Shown here in pieces: positions 12,134-23,580 of a stretch of 64,000 nucleotides of DNA. The translations under genes were made by a program, and so were the position numbers. The notes under the pieces were generated by a model. That model made no database searches. It was given only the letters and a program-made list of their open reading frames with translations, and was not told where the DNA came from. The stretch's first letter is position 1. Every line of letters begins with the position of its first letter. Origin of the DNA: Rhizophagus clarus (lineage: Eukaryota; Glomeromycota; Glomeromycetes; Glomerales; Glomeraceae); the NCBI GenBank assembly GCA_015698045.1, contig BLAL01000046.1, positions 374,501 to 438,500 on the forward strand, given 5' to 3'.

Positions 12134-12252
12134 TTTCGCAACGTTTTTTGACAAATTATAAACGTTGCTAAACGTCTTTTATTAAATTATAATTCAAGTC
12201 GAGTCAACACGGGTCAGTTTGTGAGTTTGATTCAAGGATCTTATAGTCACGT
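12134..12252 (-). repeat. Right inverted arm of foldback element
   Basis: Reverse complement of 10073-10191 with two mismatches. Outside both arms the similarity stops, which sets the element ends. Confidence 0.85.
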
Positions 12253-12372
12253 GATATTTGAGTCGATTCTGAGTTTATATTAATACTCGACTCAGTTAGC
12301 CCGGGTGTCGATTCACCTACTTTACGACAACCATGCAAAAACGTGGACAACGTTTGAGTGGACCTTCACCAT

Positions 12373-12571
12373 CCCTATAAAAAAAGAATGTCCAGAAAAT
12401 GTCTGCCTATCCAGAAAATGTCCGGAATATTGCAATATTCCGGACATTTACTTGACATTTGACCAGAACCCTAATGTCCTGAATATTGCAAAATCTGGAA
12501 CATTTTCTGGATAGATAGACATTTTCTGGACATTTTCGATGACAATTTCCGGACATTCTTTTTTTATAGGG
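12373..12571. mobile_element. MITE with CCCTATAAA ends, 3-bp duplication
   Basis: A 199-bp element starts CCCTATAAAAAAAGAATGTCC and ends in the inverse, GGACATTC..TATAGGG. CAT flanks it on both sides (12370-12372 and 12572-12574). Subterminal GTCCAGAAAATGTC motifs repeat in both orientations. A perfect 34-bp palindrome sits at 12416-12449. It belongs to the same family as 44067-45389. It has no coding capacity. The 3-bp duplication is compatible with PIF/Harbinger or CACTA-type transposases, but the partner is unknown. Confidence 0.75.
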
Positions 12572-12574
12572 CAT

Positions 12575-15430
12575 CCAAGATTAACAATCTCATCTTCCTG
12601 ACTTTTTGAGTCATGTGAGAGCTTAGAAGAAGATGGAGGAATGAGATGATGATAATAAAAATCTTATTATCTAATTGTTTATTTTTTGGATCAAAGTAAA
12701 AAAAATTATATGTGAAATATGTGGTTAAATAATACAGACAGATTGTCTATTACTCTGACATATCAGGACAGACAAAATCATGTTAATAAAAACTAATTTT
12801 ACATACTGCATATTTTACACTTTAAATGTTTATAGATAAATTCAAAATTTTTTAGATTAAATTGGTTATTTTTTGGAGCACAAATGTGAAATTAAAATAT
12901 ACATATATATAATATATGGAAATCTAAACTAATCAAAAATAAATAGGAATTATATATTTGCATATAAAGTCATATCTTAAAGCATTTAAATAGTCAATCT
13001 AAGTAAACATGATTTATCTGTTCAGGTATTACATGCTAAGCATTTATTTAGACAATAATATTATTCAGGTTTACCACCATGCCACACATGTTATAAGTGA
13101 TGATAAAAATTTAGCAATGAAAATTTGCCAAGGACTCAGACCAAGGTTTAACAATAAAAATACCACAATTGATTAACTGTCAATATATTTAAACTAAGCT
13201 CACTAACTGTACAAAAGAGCCCTAGTTTCAAATTAAGCTTTTCTATTTTAATACGATCGGCAGCCAACAAATCTTTTAGTGTTTTAATAAACTGATTATA
13301 ATTTGTACCGTAAGAACTATGATATAAGATTATACAATACGTTTTCATCTATTCATGAATAAATTTAGAGCTTAAACCTCTATAATTTAAATTCATCAAG
13401 CCAAAACTTGTATTTAAATCAATATTCTTTATACTAAAGAAAAATGATATACAGTAAATTACATGGATGCTATAATGATTTTAGACAACTTTATATTTAA
13501 TATTTACGGAGATTCTGAGTCAACTTGATTATTACATATGAGCTCAATTCTTCCTTTATCCTTTATCTTCTTTTAAGTCTTATCTATATTCATTCATAAG
13601 TCATAATATTGTCAATTTTTTATAATAATAAAATATTCAACGTAGAATTTTTGCGTGTGCTGTCAACTCTGAATTTATTTATCGTGTTTACAATTTTTCT
13701 TGTGTAAAATAATGTCAGAAACAAGCTTATTTCTTCTCTTCTCCTGCAATATATTTTTATACTGTATATGTTGCTCAAATTTATTGTAAAATTGTTCGGT
13801 TCTAATTTTTTTCAAATCCATTTCCGGTTCTATGTGTTGATCTATAAATTCTTTATTACCTTTTTCATTTAATTATTCTCAAACGTAAAGTTTCTGGGCT
13901 CTTATTCTTTTAACTGAACCTAATTTATTTAAATTTGTAATATTATAAGGAATATATAATGTGTTTCATACATGTGATACTTACAATACAAGTCCGAAAT
14001 TTTTAAAGGTTACTTTTTACGAAATATTTTTAACTTTATTACAAATTTTACATTTTTTTCTTTAAAAAATTAATAATTATTAAAACAAGTTTTAGTTTAC
14101 AAAAATACATTTATTTTATAATTTCTACATTGGATACAACAAATTCTACTCAAATAGCTAGTTGCCAATATCACCAACAATTTTTATCTGTAGATAATAA
14201 TGAATTTATGAAAGATATAATCACACTACCTTAACATACTTTGACACTAACCCCCAGATGAACATAGACAACATTCAGGATCAAGTGATCACAATTTACA
14301 ATGAATGGGCACCCTTAACCTAGACCCATTATGATTGGCTCAAAAATAATTATCATCGGCTATACATTTTTGCGTAACATTTGTATATTTTCGCGCGCAT
14401 CAAAAACTAAAAAAAAAAAATTGAAGTTCTTATATTTATATACTTTTAAATGTTAAAAAAAAATAAAATAAAATAAAAAATATGATGTATTTTTTTATGC
14501 ATATTAATAAAATGGTTAAAAACTTTGTTTTATTATGATTTAATATGATTTATTATTGTTAAAAATAAAGTCTCATTAGATGAAAATTTATTTAAATCAA
14601 TAAAAACTTACGTAATATTATCTATTAAATGCTATAAAATTTTACTAAAAGAACACGTGACTACAGTATCAAAGATTCAGTAATTAAGAAGGACCCAACC
14701 CAGGATTACCCCAATTTTGCAAAGTAAAATACGCACCTTTTGGTCAACCCAAATATTATCAAGGTACTGCCAATAATTCAAAAATGGTGTTGAGAAAACG
14801 ATTTCATCATGGCAAATATTTTAAGAAAACCCCGGTGCAAGTGTTTTGAGTAATTTAAGTGTTGAGTAATTTAAGTGTTTTGAGTAATTCTTTAATAAGA
14901 GATAACAAGTACTAGAAGTAGAGTTATATTTTGCAAAAAAAATGTGGTCTTATACAAATTTTACATAACTCAGATTGACATTTTGATGTGAAAGAAATTA
15001 AGCATCTCTACATATGTCAGATTGAGTATAAAATATTAAAATATGCGTCTAATTATAACCATTTAGATACGTACACTTTGCATAAGATTGTTATGCATAT
15101 CTCTTATAACGTGACCTTGATCTATCTGATTAATATACAATCTTTTAGAAATGTAAATTGTACGTAAAAAAAAAGATTTTAAATTTTTTCATCATTTCAA
15201 TATTACGAAATATGTCGCACTTCGTTGAAGATTGTCTCAGCCTCTCAGGATTGGTTTTATTAATTAAATTATGGTCTAAATTCATTATATTTATTTATTT
15301 TGGTGAATAGATTTTGGTGTGCGTGAGATAGGAGTACAAATATTATGGAAAAATTCTTATGAGTCTCCTAGTTATAAATTTATTAAATCATGAAGTTTCA
15401 TAATTTCCAAACATTTCAACATTTAATATC
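12575..15430. other. AT-rich spacer, no gene recognised
   Basis: Only short open frames occur. The minus-strand frame at 13148-13348 (66 codons) has no family resemblance and no clear start context. Long A/T tracts are common, for example around 14410-14480. Nothing supports an RNA gene. Confidence 0.5.
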
Positions 15431-15439
15431 AATTATATG

Positions 15440-16401
15440 GAGCTTGCTGCTTGCATTAATTATGGAAGTAAATAGTTCTCATAAATATCAGAAAAAATGT
15501 AAAGGTGTAACATATCAATATTTGGAGCATCAACTTTTCTCCTCAGTTTCATATTCTTGGTAATAATGTAATCAAAGTTTGATATCAGAAAGACTGTTCC
15601 AGATTACAAAAGTTTATCAAAGTATCAAAAATTTGAAAATATGGAATTATGCTAGAAGCAACCAAGGCTTATATTGTTAAAATGTCATGAAATAAAAATG
15701 TACAAAACACAATTAGTAAGTGAAGCAACAAAAAGAAAACTATTATATTGAAAATTAAATGGAGCTTCTTACTCTTGTCAAAATTATTTCCATCATTAAT
15801 AAATTTAGATTAAAGATTAAAGCTGATTCCAACTGATATTCAGAACAAGGTGTACAAGAATTGCAAAATTATTTGTCAATTGCTTCTTTTCCTAAACTTC
15901 AATATCTTAAAGTTCAATATTTTAATACCAGTATGTGGAATGATTATATAGTTTATATAATAAATTATTCGATATAATTACTAAAAATTGTTTTAAAGAT
16001 TAAATGCTTAAAGTTGATACCAATTGAAAAATTTAGACAGTATAAAAGAAATTTTCTTAAATTGCAGAAAATCAATCCCTTTATAATCCGGAGAAGAAGA
16101 TGATGATGTTGAAATTGTCTGTGATAAGCGTTAAATGTTTTATTAAATTATTCATCAGAAACATTGAAGAATTTTCTTCTATTAATGAAGAGTGGTGTCT
16201 TTAGGTTGATGGCCTACAAAATTTTTTGAAATTTGGAGAAGTAAGAAGCTAATTAAATTTGTTATATGTTTCGATAATAATAAGTGTTATTATTTTACCA
16301 AAGAGCATATTAAAATTGTAAAAAGATATCATAATGGAATAATTGATAAAGAAATTAAATACTTACTTGTATGGTGTAGAAATAAAATAAGTAAAGTGTA
16401 G
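15440..16401 (+). pseudogene. Possible decayed F-box/LRR-type gene (weak)
   Basis: Several frames on the plus strand carry protein-like fragments. The best is the last, from about 16228 to the stop at 16399: an EIWRSKK.. start, then a YYFTKEHIKIVKRYHNG block. The pattern of leucines, W-R, and EHIKIVKRY resembles C-terminal ends of F-box proteins that are highly expanded in Glomeromycotina. Upstream fragments such as FPKLQYLKVQYFNTSMWNDY (near 15890-15950) fit a leucine-rich part. Many stops and frame changes separate them, so it is not functional. The family call is from memory of similar proteins and is tentative. Confidence 0.3.
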
Positions 16402-16600
16402 AACCGTAGATCATCTTTCAAATGTGATTTGATTTTTTAATGTTTTCGTTATATTGTATATTTATATTTTTCTAGTATTTTACAAAGTTTATACAATTAT
16501 TAGTTATTATTTAAATTTTTGTTATTATTATAATTATGAGTTCCTTAAGCCATATTTTAAGTAATTAAACATTAACAGTTAAAGTAAATGAACATGATAA

Positions 16601-17135
16601 TAAAGATGGTCAGTGGTCCTAAAGACCATGGTCCGGACCGGTCTTTTATGCAAAAAGACTGGACCATACGGGACGCAGTTCTCCGCAGTCTTTGCCGATC
16701 ATGTGATGGACCAACAAGACCGGCAGTCTTTTCTAGAATCACGGTCTTCAAAAGACCGATCAACACAGATTTTTATTAGTGAATTTAACATCATGTCCAG
16801 AGTCCCCAGCTATTTGTAAAAAATAAATGGTTAAATAAAAGTAGGGTGTATGTAAAAATCAAATTATAAATTATGAAATAAAAAATATAGAGGAAAAAAG
16901 ATAACTTTAAGAAAGAAAGGCAGAATTGAGGCTTTAAACCGTTCCTATAAAGAAGAAAAAAAAAATATAGTGTAAAAAAAAATAAATTTGTAAGACGGAC
17001 CGATGATCTTTTGGTCGGTCTTGGATTTGGTCCTGCTGCGCCACAAATTAGTGAGGACCGCGGTCCGTCCTACAAAGACCGGGACCAGCTTAGACCGGAC
17101 CAAGTAGGACTGAGTAGGACCATTGATCATCTTTA
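16601..17135. mobile_element. Non-autonomous hAT-like element, 8-bp target duplication
   Basis: A 535-bp element begins TAAAGATGGTCAGTGGTCC and ends GGACCATTGATCATCTTTA in inverse. A perfect 8-bp duplication CATGATAA lies at 16593-16600 and 17136-17143. Inside, GGTCC/GGACC and AAGACCGG motifs repeat in both orientations near each end. Eight-base duplications and subterminal repeats are typical of hAT elements. The open frames inside (60-68 codons, both strands) are by-products of the inverted structure. Confidence 0.8.
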
Positions 17136-17572
17136 CATGATAATCAAAAGGAATATAAAAAATGATGTTAAAAAGAAATCATTTATAATCAGAAAAAAAA
17201 CCTAATATCAAACAAGAATAAATCTAATAGTATTTTTGCCAAATTAAATCAATTAAAATTTTTTCTTTCATACTAATAATCATAATTAATAATTCCACTT
17301 AAATACTTTATTATTCAATTACAAACTGATTTTTATTTACGTAAGAAATTTACATATACTCTATAATTAGTATTGTACAAAATACTATCTAATACCCTAA
17401 TTTTAAAGTAAAAATACTAATAATATATAATAGCAAGTAAATTCAAATATATTTTTATTCTTCTAGTAGTTTATTTTCATCATTAATTGATAATCTATTA
17501 AAAATTAAAATAATTAAAATTTTATTAAATTTTAAATTAGAAACAAATCTTAAATAGTATATAGTATGTAGC

Positions 17573-18329
17573 TTACTTTGTAAAATCAATAACTTCTAGT
17601 GTATTATTGTCAATATTATCATATTTTGAAAGATATTTTGTAAATGGATTAAGTAATCGAGAAGTATAATAAGCTTGCGGATGAATAGTTGATTGATCAT
17701 TAATAGATGAAAAATCTGCTATTCTATATCTTTCTGCTTCTTCAAATTGCTTATTAATTTCCTTATCGTGTCTAAATAATTTAATTAATTCTTCTATTTC
17801 ACTAGCAGTTGGTCTATCTTCTTGATTGGATTCCAACATTTTTTTCATTAAATCAATAAAACATTTTGGTGCTGCTTGTTCATGCATTTCAGGTCTAATC
17901 CCATTACATATTTTTAATACCAAACATTATCATGGGCATGGTTGACAAAAGGTTGTCTTTAAGTTGCTATAAAGTACATAATCATACCAAAGCTATATAT
18001 ATCAGAATGCTTGAATATATGGTTTTCCTTTTAATACTTCAGGAGCTACATAAGGCAATTGCTGAATATAGTGTAGAAGAACCACTCTTTCTTACTTTCT
18101 TACCCTTTTCAAACTGATTATATGGTATCCATTCAACTATAATATCATTATAACTTTCAATATTTAATCACGTTTCTTGAATGAATTCATCGATTTTTTC
18201 ATTCTCATTACTCCAGGTTGAAAAATTTTTCTTTATATTATTCATTTGACACGGTCTGCACCATTTATTGGATACATTTCTATATATTTCATCACAATTT
18301 TTACATTTAATATCATCATGAAATGACAT
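17573..18329 (-). pseudogene. Zinc-ribbon protein kinase pseudogene
   Basis: From the ATG at 18327-18329 the frame reads a C-x2-C..C-x2-C ribbon (CKNCDEI..KWCRPCQ), then FSTW, an IDEFIQ segment and VEWIPYNQF, matching the same region of the kinase at 23581-28592. A stop interrupts after IDEFIQET. The kinase N-lobe and catalytic loop are missing: the sequence jumps to PYVAPEVLKGKPY, continues with more stops and a frame change, and ends in a clean C-lobe stretch 17573-17923 (ICNGIRPEMHE.., DLMKKMLESNQEDRPTASEI). The APE motif is present but HRD and DFG motifs are absent, so it cannot be a kinase. Confidence 0.7.
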
Positions 18330-20895
18330 GATTTTTTTTTTTTTTTAAAAAAAAAAGAAATATTGATCGGCGTAATTGACTTAAAAAAGGTAACATAAAT
18401 GTCATGATAAAACATTTGCATTGGTACGACAAATAATAGTCTTAAAGTTGCAAAAAGATATCGAAAAAATATGGGATGATAATAAATTTTTACACACAAG
18501 AAGGCTCACGAACGTAAATCTTTAGTTGGTTAGCTACTTTTTTTGGCGGTACTATTCGATTTACTACTCCAACGATATTTGCTACTTATTTGCTCTTGGT
18601 TTTATTTCATTATTTAAATGAAACCTTTATATTTTGGATTATGACTCGCCAGGTACCATCTAGTCGATAAATTTCAAAGAAGACATAGTGAAAGCGCTAT
18701 GAAGAGACACAATAACATTAGCTAACAAATTAGGACTTAGAAACAGCTTTGAACTGGTGAAAGTTTAAAGTGAAAGTCCGCAAATGCATAGCAAGCTCGC
18801 AGTAATCTAAAATAGAAAAACCAATAATAAATGAAGAAGTTAACAGAATTAGGCTACGTTTGGAATATGCAGAAAGTACTGTACATATAATTCTACTAGA
18901 AAAGGAAAAGGAGATCCCTATGAAAAAATATATACTTAAAATGTATTCAAAATTTTAAGCACATTTTAAGTACATATTTTTTTCACGGGGGATGTTAGAG
19001 ATTAATTGAAATTTGGAAGTTAAATTAAAGGAAATTGAAATGAGAAAAGAAAAGAAATAGAGATATAAAAGTTAAAAAAGGAAAGGGAATTAGAGATAAC
19101 TAAATTTACTGAACCAAATGGAGGAACGTAAATCTTCTCCAAAAGGATAATCTACATTAAGATAAGATCAGAAAATAAATTACCCGGTCGATTCACTCGA
19201 ATATGAACATTTTACAGCCGATTTCAAAGAAATTCTAATTCACAATATTCCTGTGAAGTGAAATGTTGAGATGACATACAACCATTTTTAGGTCAATTAG
19301 GAGAATAAAAGAATGAAGATTAGGAAAATTTATAGATATCGATCGGTTAAAGTATTTAATATGGGAAGAATTCTAATGATGAAGTTTTACAGCCGCTGAG
19401 GTTCAGTGATCTAAACGAGATTCAAGAACCGGTTAAAGCAGCTGGATGTACTGAAAAATAAGCCAAAAGCAGGAGAGCAATTTCTATCTATTACAGTTTT
19501 TTTAAACAAATAAAATTTTCATCATAAGTAAGCCAAAACTAAAAAGAATATACAAATTATGGTTGAATTATGCTATATTAGTATAGTATCAAATATAAAT
19601 TTTTTTTTCCAATATTTAGTTTCTCCCAGTTTCTCTCGGCTAAACTATGCTATATATAGGGCTAAATTAGGCCATAGTTTTATTTGCATCTCTTGTTTAC
19701 ACTAAATAGGAAACAACAGTTGTTTCTTTGTTGTCTCAATCTGACATTTTTTAATGAGTATGAATTTGAAATTTATACGACATAAAAATGCAAAGGAATA
19801 ATTTATTTTATATTCGATTAAAGTAATGATTTATATCTGAACTCATATGAAAAAATTATCATGTGTAAACAGCCAAACACGGAATTTTCTAAAAATATTA
19901 TTTTCGTCAAAGATCCGCTACTATGTTTTATAGGATCAGTTACTTAAGTTATCTCAAAACTATGTAAAATTTTATTAAATACTTGGAAATAATACACAAT
20001 GAATGAAGAAACGTCTTTTAAGTGTTTGAAAAAGTTAAAATACTACATTTTTTTTTTCTGTTTTCTATAAAAAAAACTATAAATTTCTATTGTAAAATAA
20101 TAGAGACATATAAAACTAAGTAAGAAATTAACTAGTAGTCTGATTTAGATATAAACTTCGTCTGTATTAACTTCTAGGATCAGCTGAAAAATAAAAGAAA
20201 AACCGAATTTTTAATATAAAATTTTATTTGTGTAACCTTTTTATGACGTAGGCTTCAGTTTTATCCTCTGGTCAGCCAGTGTTGTTAATTCGCTATTTGA
20301 CTGGTCATGGCCATTGTCTGATTGGCCATTTGGCTGTGATCAAAATAGTCAATAGTCAATAAATACTCTTGACATGAACCAAACCCAACACCGTATGGAG
20401 TTAAATGAGTATAAAGCTTTATGAAGTTATCCAATTAAATAAAAATCCGTCCTCTGTGTTTATTCAAATAATTCTTCATTAGAAGTTAAAATGATGTAGG
20501 TTATCATAATTACTTTTTTTCTTAAAGTCAAGGGACGTTGCCAATTTTATTTTATTAATCACGTGAATGGAACACATACGCATACGCCCAGATGTGTCCT
20601 ATCATCCTATGACAAATGAATAAATAAACCTAGAAATGAAAAATCTGTATTTCAAAAAATTTCTGTCTATGTCAAACAAAAAAAAAAATTCTAGATGACA
20701 AAAAATTTGAAATGAGTTGTAAAGAAAAGTATTATTCGGAATATTCGTCCTGTGATCTCTACTTATTTCAAGATGTTCTTGATTTCGGCCAAAACTTTCC
20801 TAGTTGATTCGATGCAACTTGACGCTGTTACAATGTTTACTATTTATAAATTTAGAATTTAGAAGAAAAAATTATTATAAATAAGCTAAATTAAT
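18330..20895. other. Spacer, no recognisable gene
   Basis: Starts with a T/A homopolymer block at 18331-18357. The stretch 18990-19450 is purine-rich and reads in places like a decayed lysine/glutamate-rich coding region (repeated GAAATTGAAATGAGAAAAGA), but no frame stays open. Around 20265-20395 a GC-richer patch with GTGTTGTTAATTCGC and GGTTTGG-type ends may be a small element; its borders are unclear. Confidence 0.45.
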
Positions 20896-21390
20896 ACACA
20901 TGACGACATATAAATATCCAAATGGAGTATTGCCATGTGTAGCTCCTGAAGTTTTAAGAGGAAGAGAATATACTCAAGCAAGTGATATTTATGGATTTGA
21001 ATTATTGCATACGAAATTGTACAGGATTACCTTCTTATCGTAATAAATTCTTAGCAACGAAATAAAATTTGTCAAAGTTGAGACCAAAATCTTATTATAA
21101 AATTATATTGATATAATTAATCAAGTTGAGATGCAGACCCTTCAAAACGACATAAAACAGGCATTTTATATAATTTACTTAATGACTTATATGACGATGT
21201 TTTTAAATATAGAGAAGATTCCGCCACTTGTGAACAGTTTGAAGAAGCAAATAAAATTAATAAAAAATCATCTTCCTCAACAGTTCAATCACCATTATCA
21301 ACTACTAATATATGACAATTTAAAAATCTTCTAGATCCCAAAAATACAGACAATTATGATGAATTACTTGAACAGAATATTCAGGTGAAC
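20896..21390 (+). pseudogene. Protein kinase C-lobe pseudogene
   Basis: The frame at 20908-21000 reads KYPNGVLPCVAPEVLRGREY then TQASDIYGFE, the activation-segment end and helix F region of the kinase family seen at 23581-28592. After frame changes it passes a helical stretch and ends in fragments near 21160-21390 (LYDDVFKYREDSATCEQFEE; QFKNLLDPKNTDNYDELLEQ) resembling family C-terminal tails. No N-lobe, HND or DLG motif is present. Its 3' flank (about 21541-21575) resembles the 3' flank of the pseudogene at 29280-30510, so both descend from one duplicated unit. Confidence 0.65.
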
Positions 21391-23580
21391 AAATATTATT
21401 TATTAAAATAATTATAATTATAATTTTAACGATCAATATTTATAGAATCTATAATAATGGATTTTACTGACTTGGTATAATTCTAAAATTTACCTTTGAG
21501 TATAGTAATATCTTTGATCAAATAAATTTTAATTAATTTTATTAATTATAGACGAAAATAATCAAACACAGTTTGCTTGAAAATATTGAAAATATTCGTT
21601 TGATATAAGAAATAAGATTTTATCGTTTTTTATTTTAAATTCGATGAGTAATGTTACAATGATGTGTTAATTTTGGACATTTGACAGAAATTAATAAGGT
21701 TTGATGATTCATTTTATCAATTGTTACAATTATTCGTATCTGAAACGCTTAAATATATTTTTTGCTGTAAAAAAAAAAAATATATTGTTCAGAGCTACTA
21801 AAAATCTATATATATATAAATATATTCAAGAACAGATGACGTAAACAAAATATAAGAATAACTGTAATATAATATGCACATTTGTACAGACCACACACGT
21901 TCAGCATTTCTTGTATTAAATTTATGGCGTTTAAAAGCTGAGATACGTATGAAGGAAATTAGAAAATCTGAAAATAAATTATATCAACAACCAAAGTTAA
22001 GCTCGAAATTAAACTTAGTATTTTGTTATTTGACATTCTCTGTGTTTATTCTAATAGAAAAATTATCTTAAGCGAATAAAATTATGAATTACAACGTTTA
22101 TATCCTTGTTGGACCATTTTCTGAATGTTATTTTCCCGATATGAAGTTTTACTAAATTCTTATTTCACGAATCCTTATTTTTGAAATCCAATTTCCAGAA
22201 TCTCATTATTCCAAATTTAATATCCTGAATTTTAATATCCCGAATGAATAATTTACTGAAACATATGCTAAAGAAAGACTGTAATTTTAAATCTCATATT
22301 TATATAATGATATTTAAGTTACTTAAAAATTAAAGAATGTTTTATAATTACAATTTTTATATTTATTTATTCAAATAGGTCGGATGACAATAAAAAACTT
22401 TTAGATGGGAATTAAGTTTAGATTTATTGATTTAATTCAATTTCTTGTTCTATTCAAGCCAGAAAATACAGTATAATATGATAATTAGCTGTGGTTACAA
22501 TCTCATAATATAAAATATATCAGTACTATGTCGCAAAAAAAAAAAAATATTGTGAACATCATGTGATTTCAAAATGTGTAGTCTCAAACGAATGAAAAAA
22601 ATAATGAGTGTAATTAAATGAAAAGATAATAAGTGTAATGGAACAAATATTTAAGTATAAAGGAATAAAAAAAAGTTATAAAGAACGAAATAAAAGAATG
22701 GAAGAGAATAATAAAAAAAAAAAATTTGTTAGTATTATTTCAAAGCAATAATAAGAATAAGAAATCGGAAGATCTACTGTACCTTAATAATTGGTTCTAA
22801 TATTCTTAAGCAAGTTAATTCTTGGTTTTCTATGACCTTACTTTGATAGTTTAAATATGAAAAGCGGAGAAATTTTAAATAATAATGATTTATTCATTAG
22901 GATTATCTTTTACTATATTTGTTTAAACCAACTTATTAGTCCGGTGCCAAAGCAATTTTATATGATTACCTTTCAATCACATGATTGTGCAGCAGTATAG
23001 CATCACTCTATCCCAATATGTCCAACAAGAAAATTAGGATGATCATAATGATTATTTAACGTATGTTACTACTTGTCTCATGGCGCTTCTGTAGTAGTAA
23101 CTCTTACTATTTTCTAAATTCTCAGTCACAACAAAAAGAAATTTTCGGAAGGAAATCTTCTTCAGAAGTCTTGAAAACTCGTGGAAACTTCACATCATCT
23201 CCTCAATCTGGAGGAATATTTATAATAACGATTTCTAATGGACAACTTGATTATGAGTCAAATTGATCATGGGTCAACTTCTGGTCAACTTGTACATACA
23301 TAACGTGTAGAAGTCAACTTGTATGCGGCAAGTTTCCCTACACCAATTTGATTACATGATCAAGATCATCCTGCAACTAACGTTAAAAGTAAAATAAATT
23401 CTAACTACTTCTAACCATAATAATATAATAAAATATTCGTATAACAATAACTAAAAAATAAACATCCAGTTACTGCGACTTCGTGACACATAAATACACA
23501 ACATAAATATTTGCATTCTAGACTTTATAATGCTTTTCTTTCTTAGGTTTGTTTAAAACTACTTAGAATAAAAGTTAAAA
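21391..23580. other. AT-rich spacer upstream of the Sel1-kinase gene
   Basis: No gene is supported. Open frames at 21874-22071 and 23063-23266 lack any family signal. Around 22110-22260 a degenerate ATTATCCCGAATTT-like unit repeats about eight times. The last 60 bases before 23581 are the likely 5' untranslated leader; no confident promoter element is visible. Confidence 0.45.

Larger units (their letters stand above)
10073..12252. mobile_element. Foldback-type element with long inverted arms
   Basis: Terminal arms 10073-10191 and 12134-12252 are inverted copies of 119 bp with two mismatches. Both begin ACGTGACTATAAGATCC when read inward. A second, weaker inverted pair lies inside them (about 10330-10445 against 11935-12035, both rich in GACCCGAC/GGGTCGGG). 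The centre is a tandem hairpin array. No coding frame exists inside, so it is non-autonomous. No convincing target duplication flanks the arms, so the superfamily is unknown. Confidence 0.7.

Noticed and set aside
13148..13348. 66-codon minus frame (MKTYCIILYHSS..)
   Set aside because: No homologous family known to me, no splice or start context, isolated in AT-rich spacer.
16588..17205. Four overlapping 60-68 codon frames on both strands
   Set aside because: They arise from the inverted-repeat structure of the hAT-like MITE.
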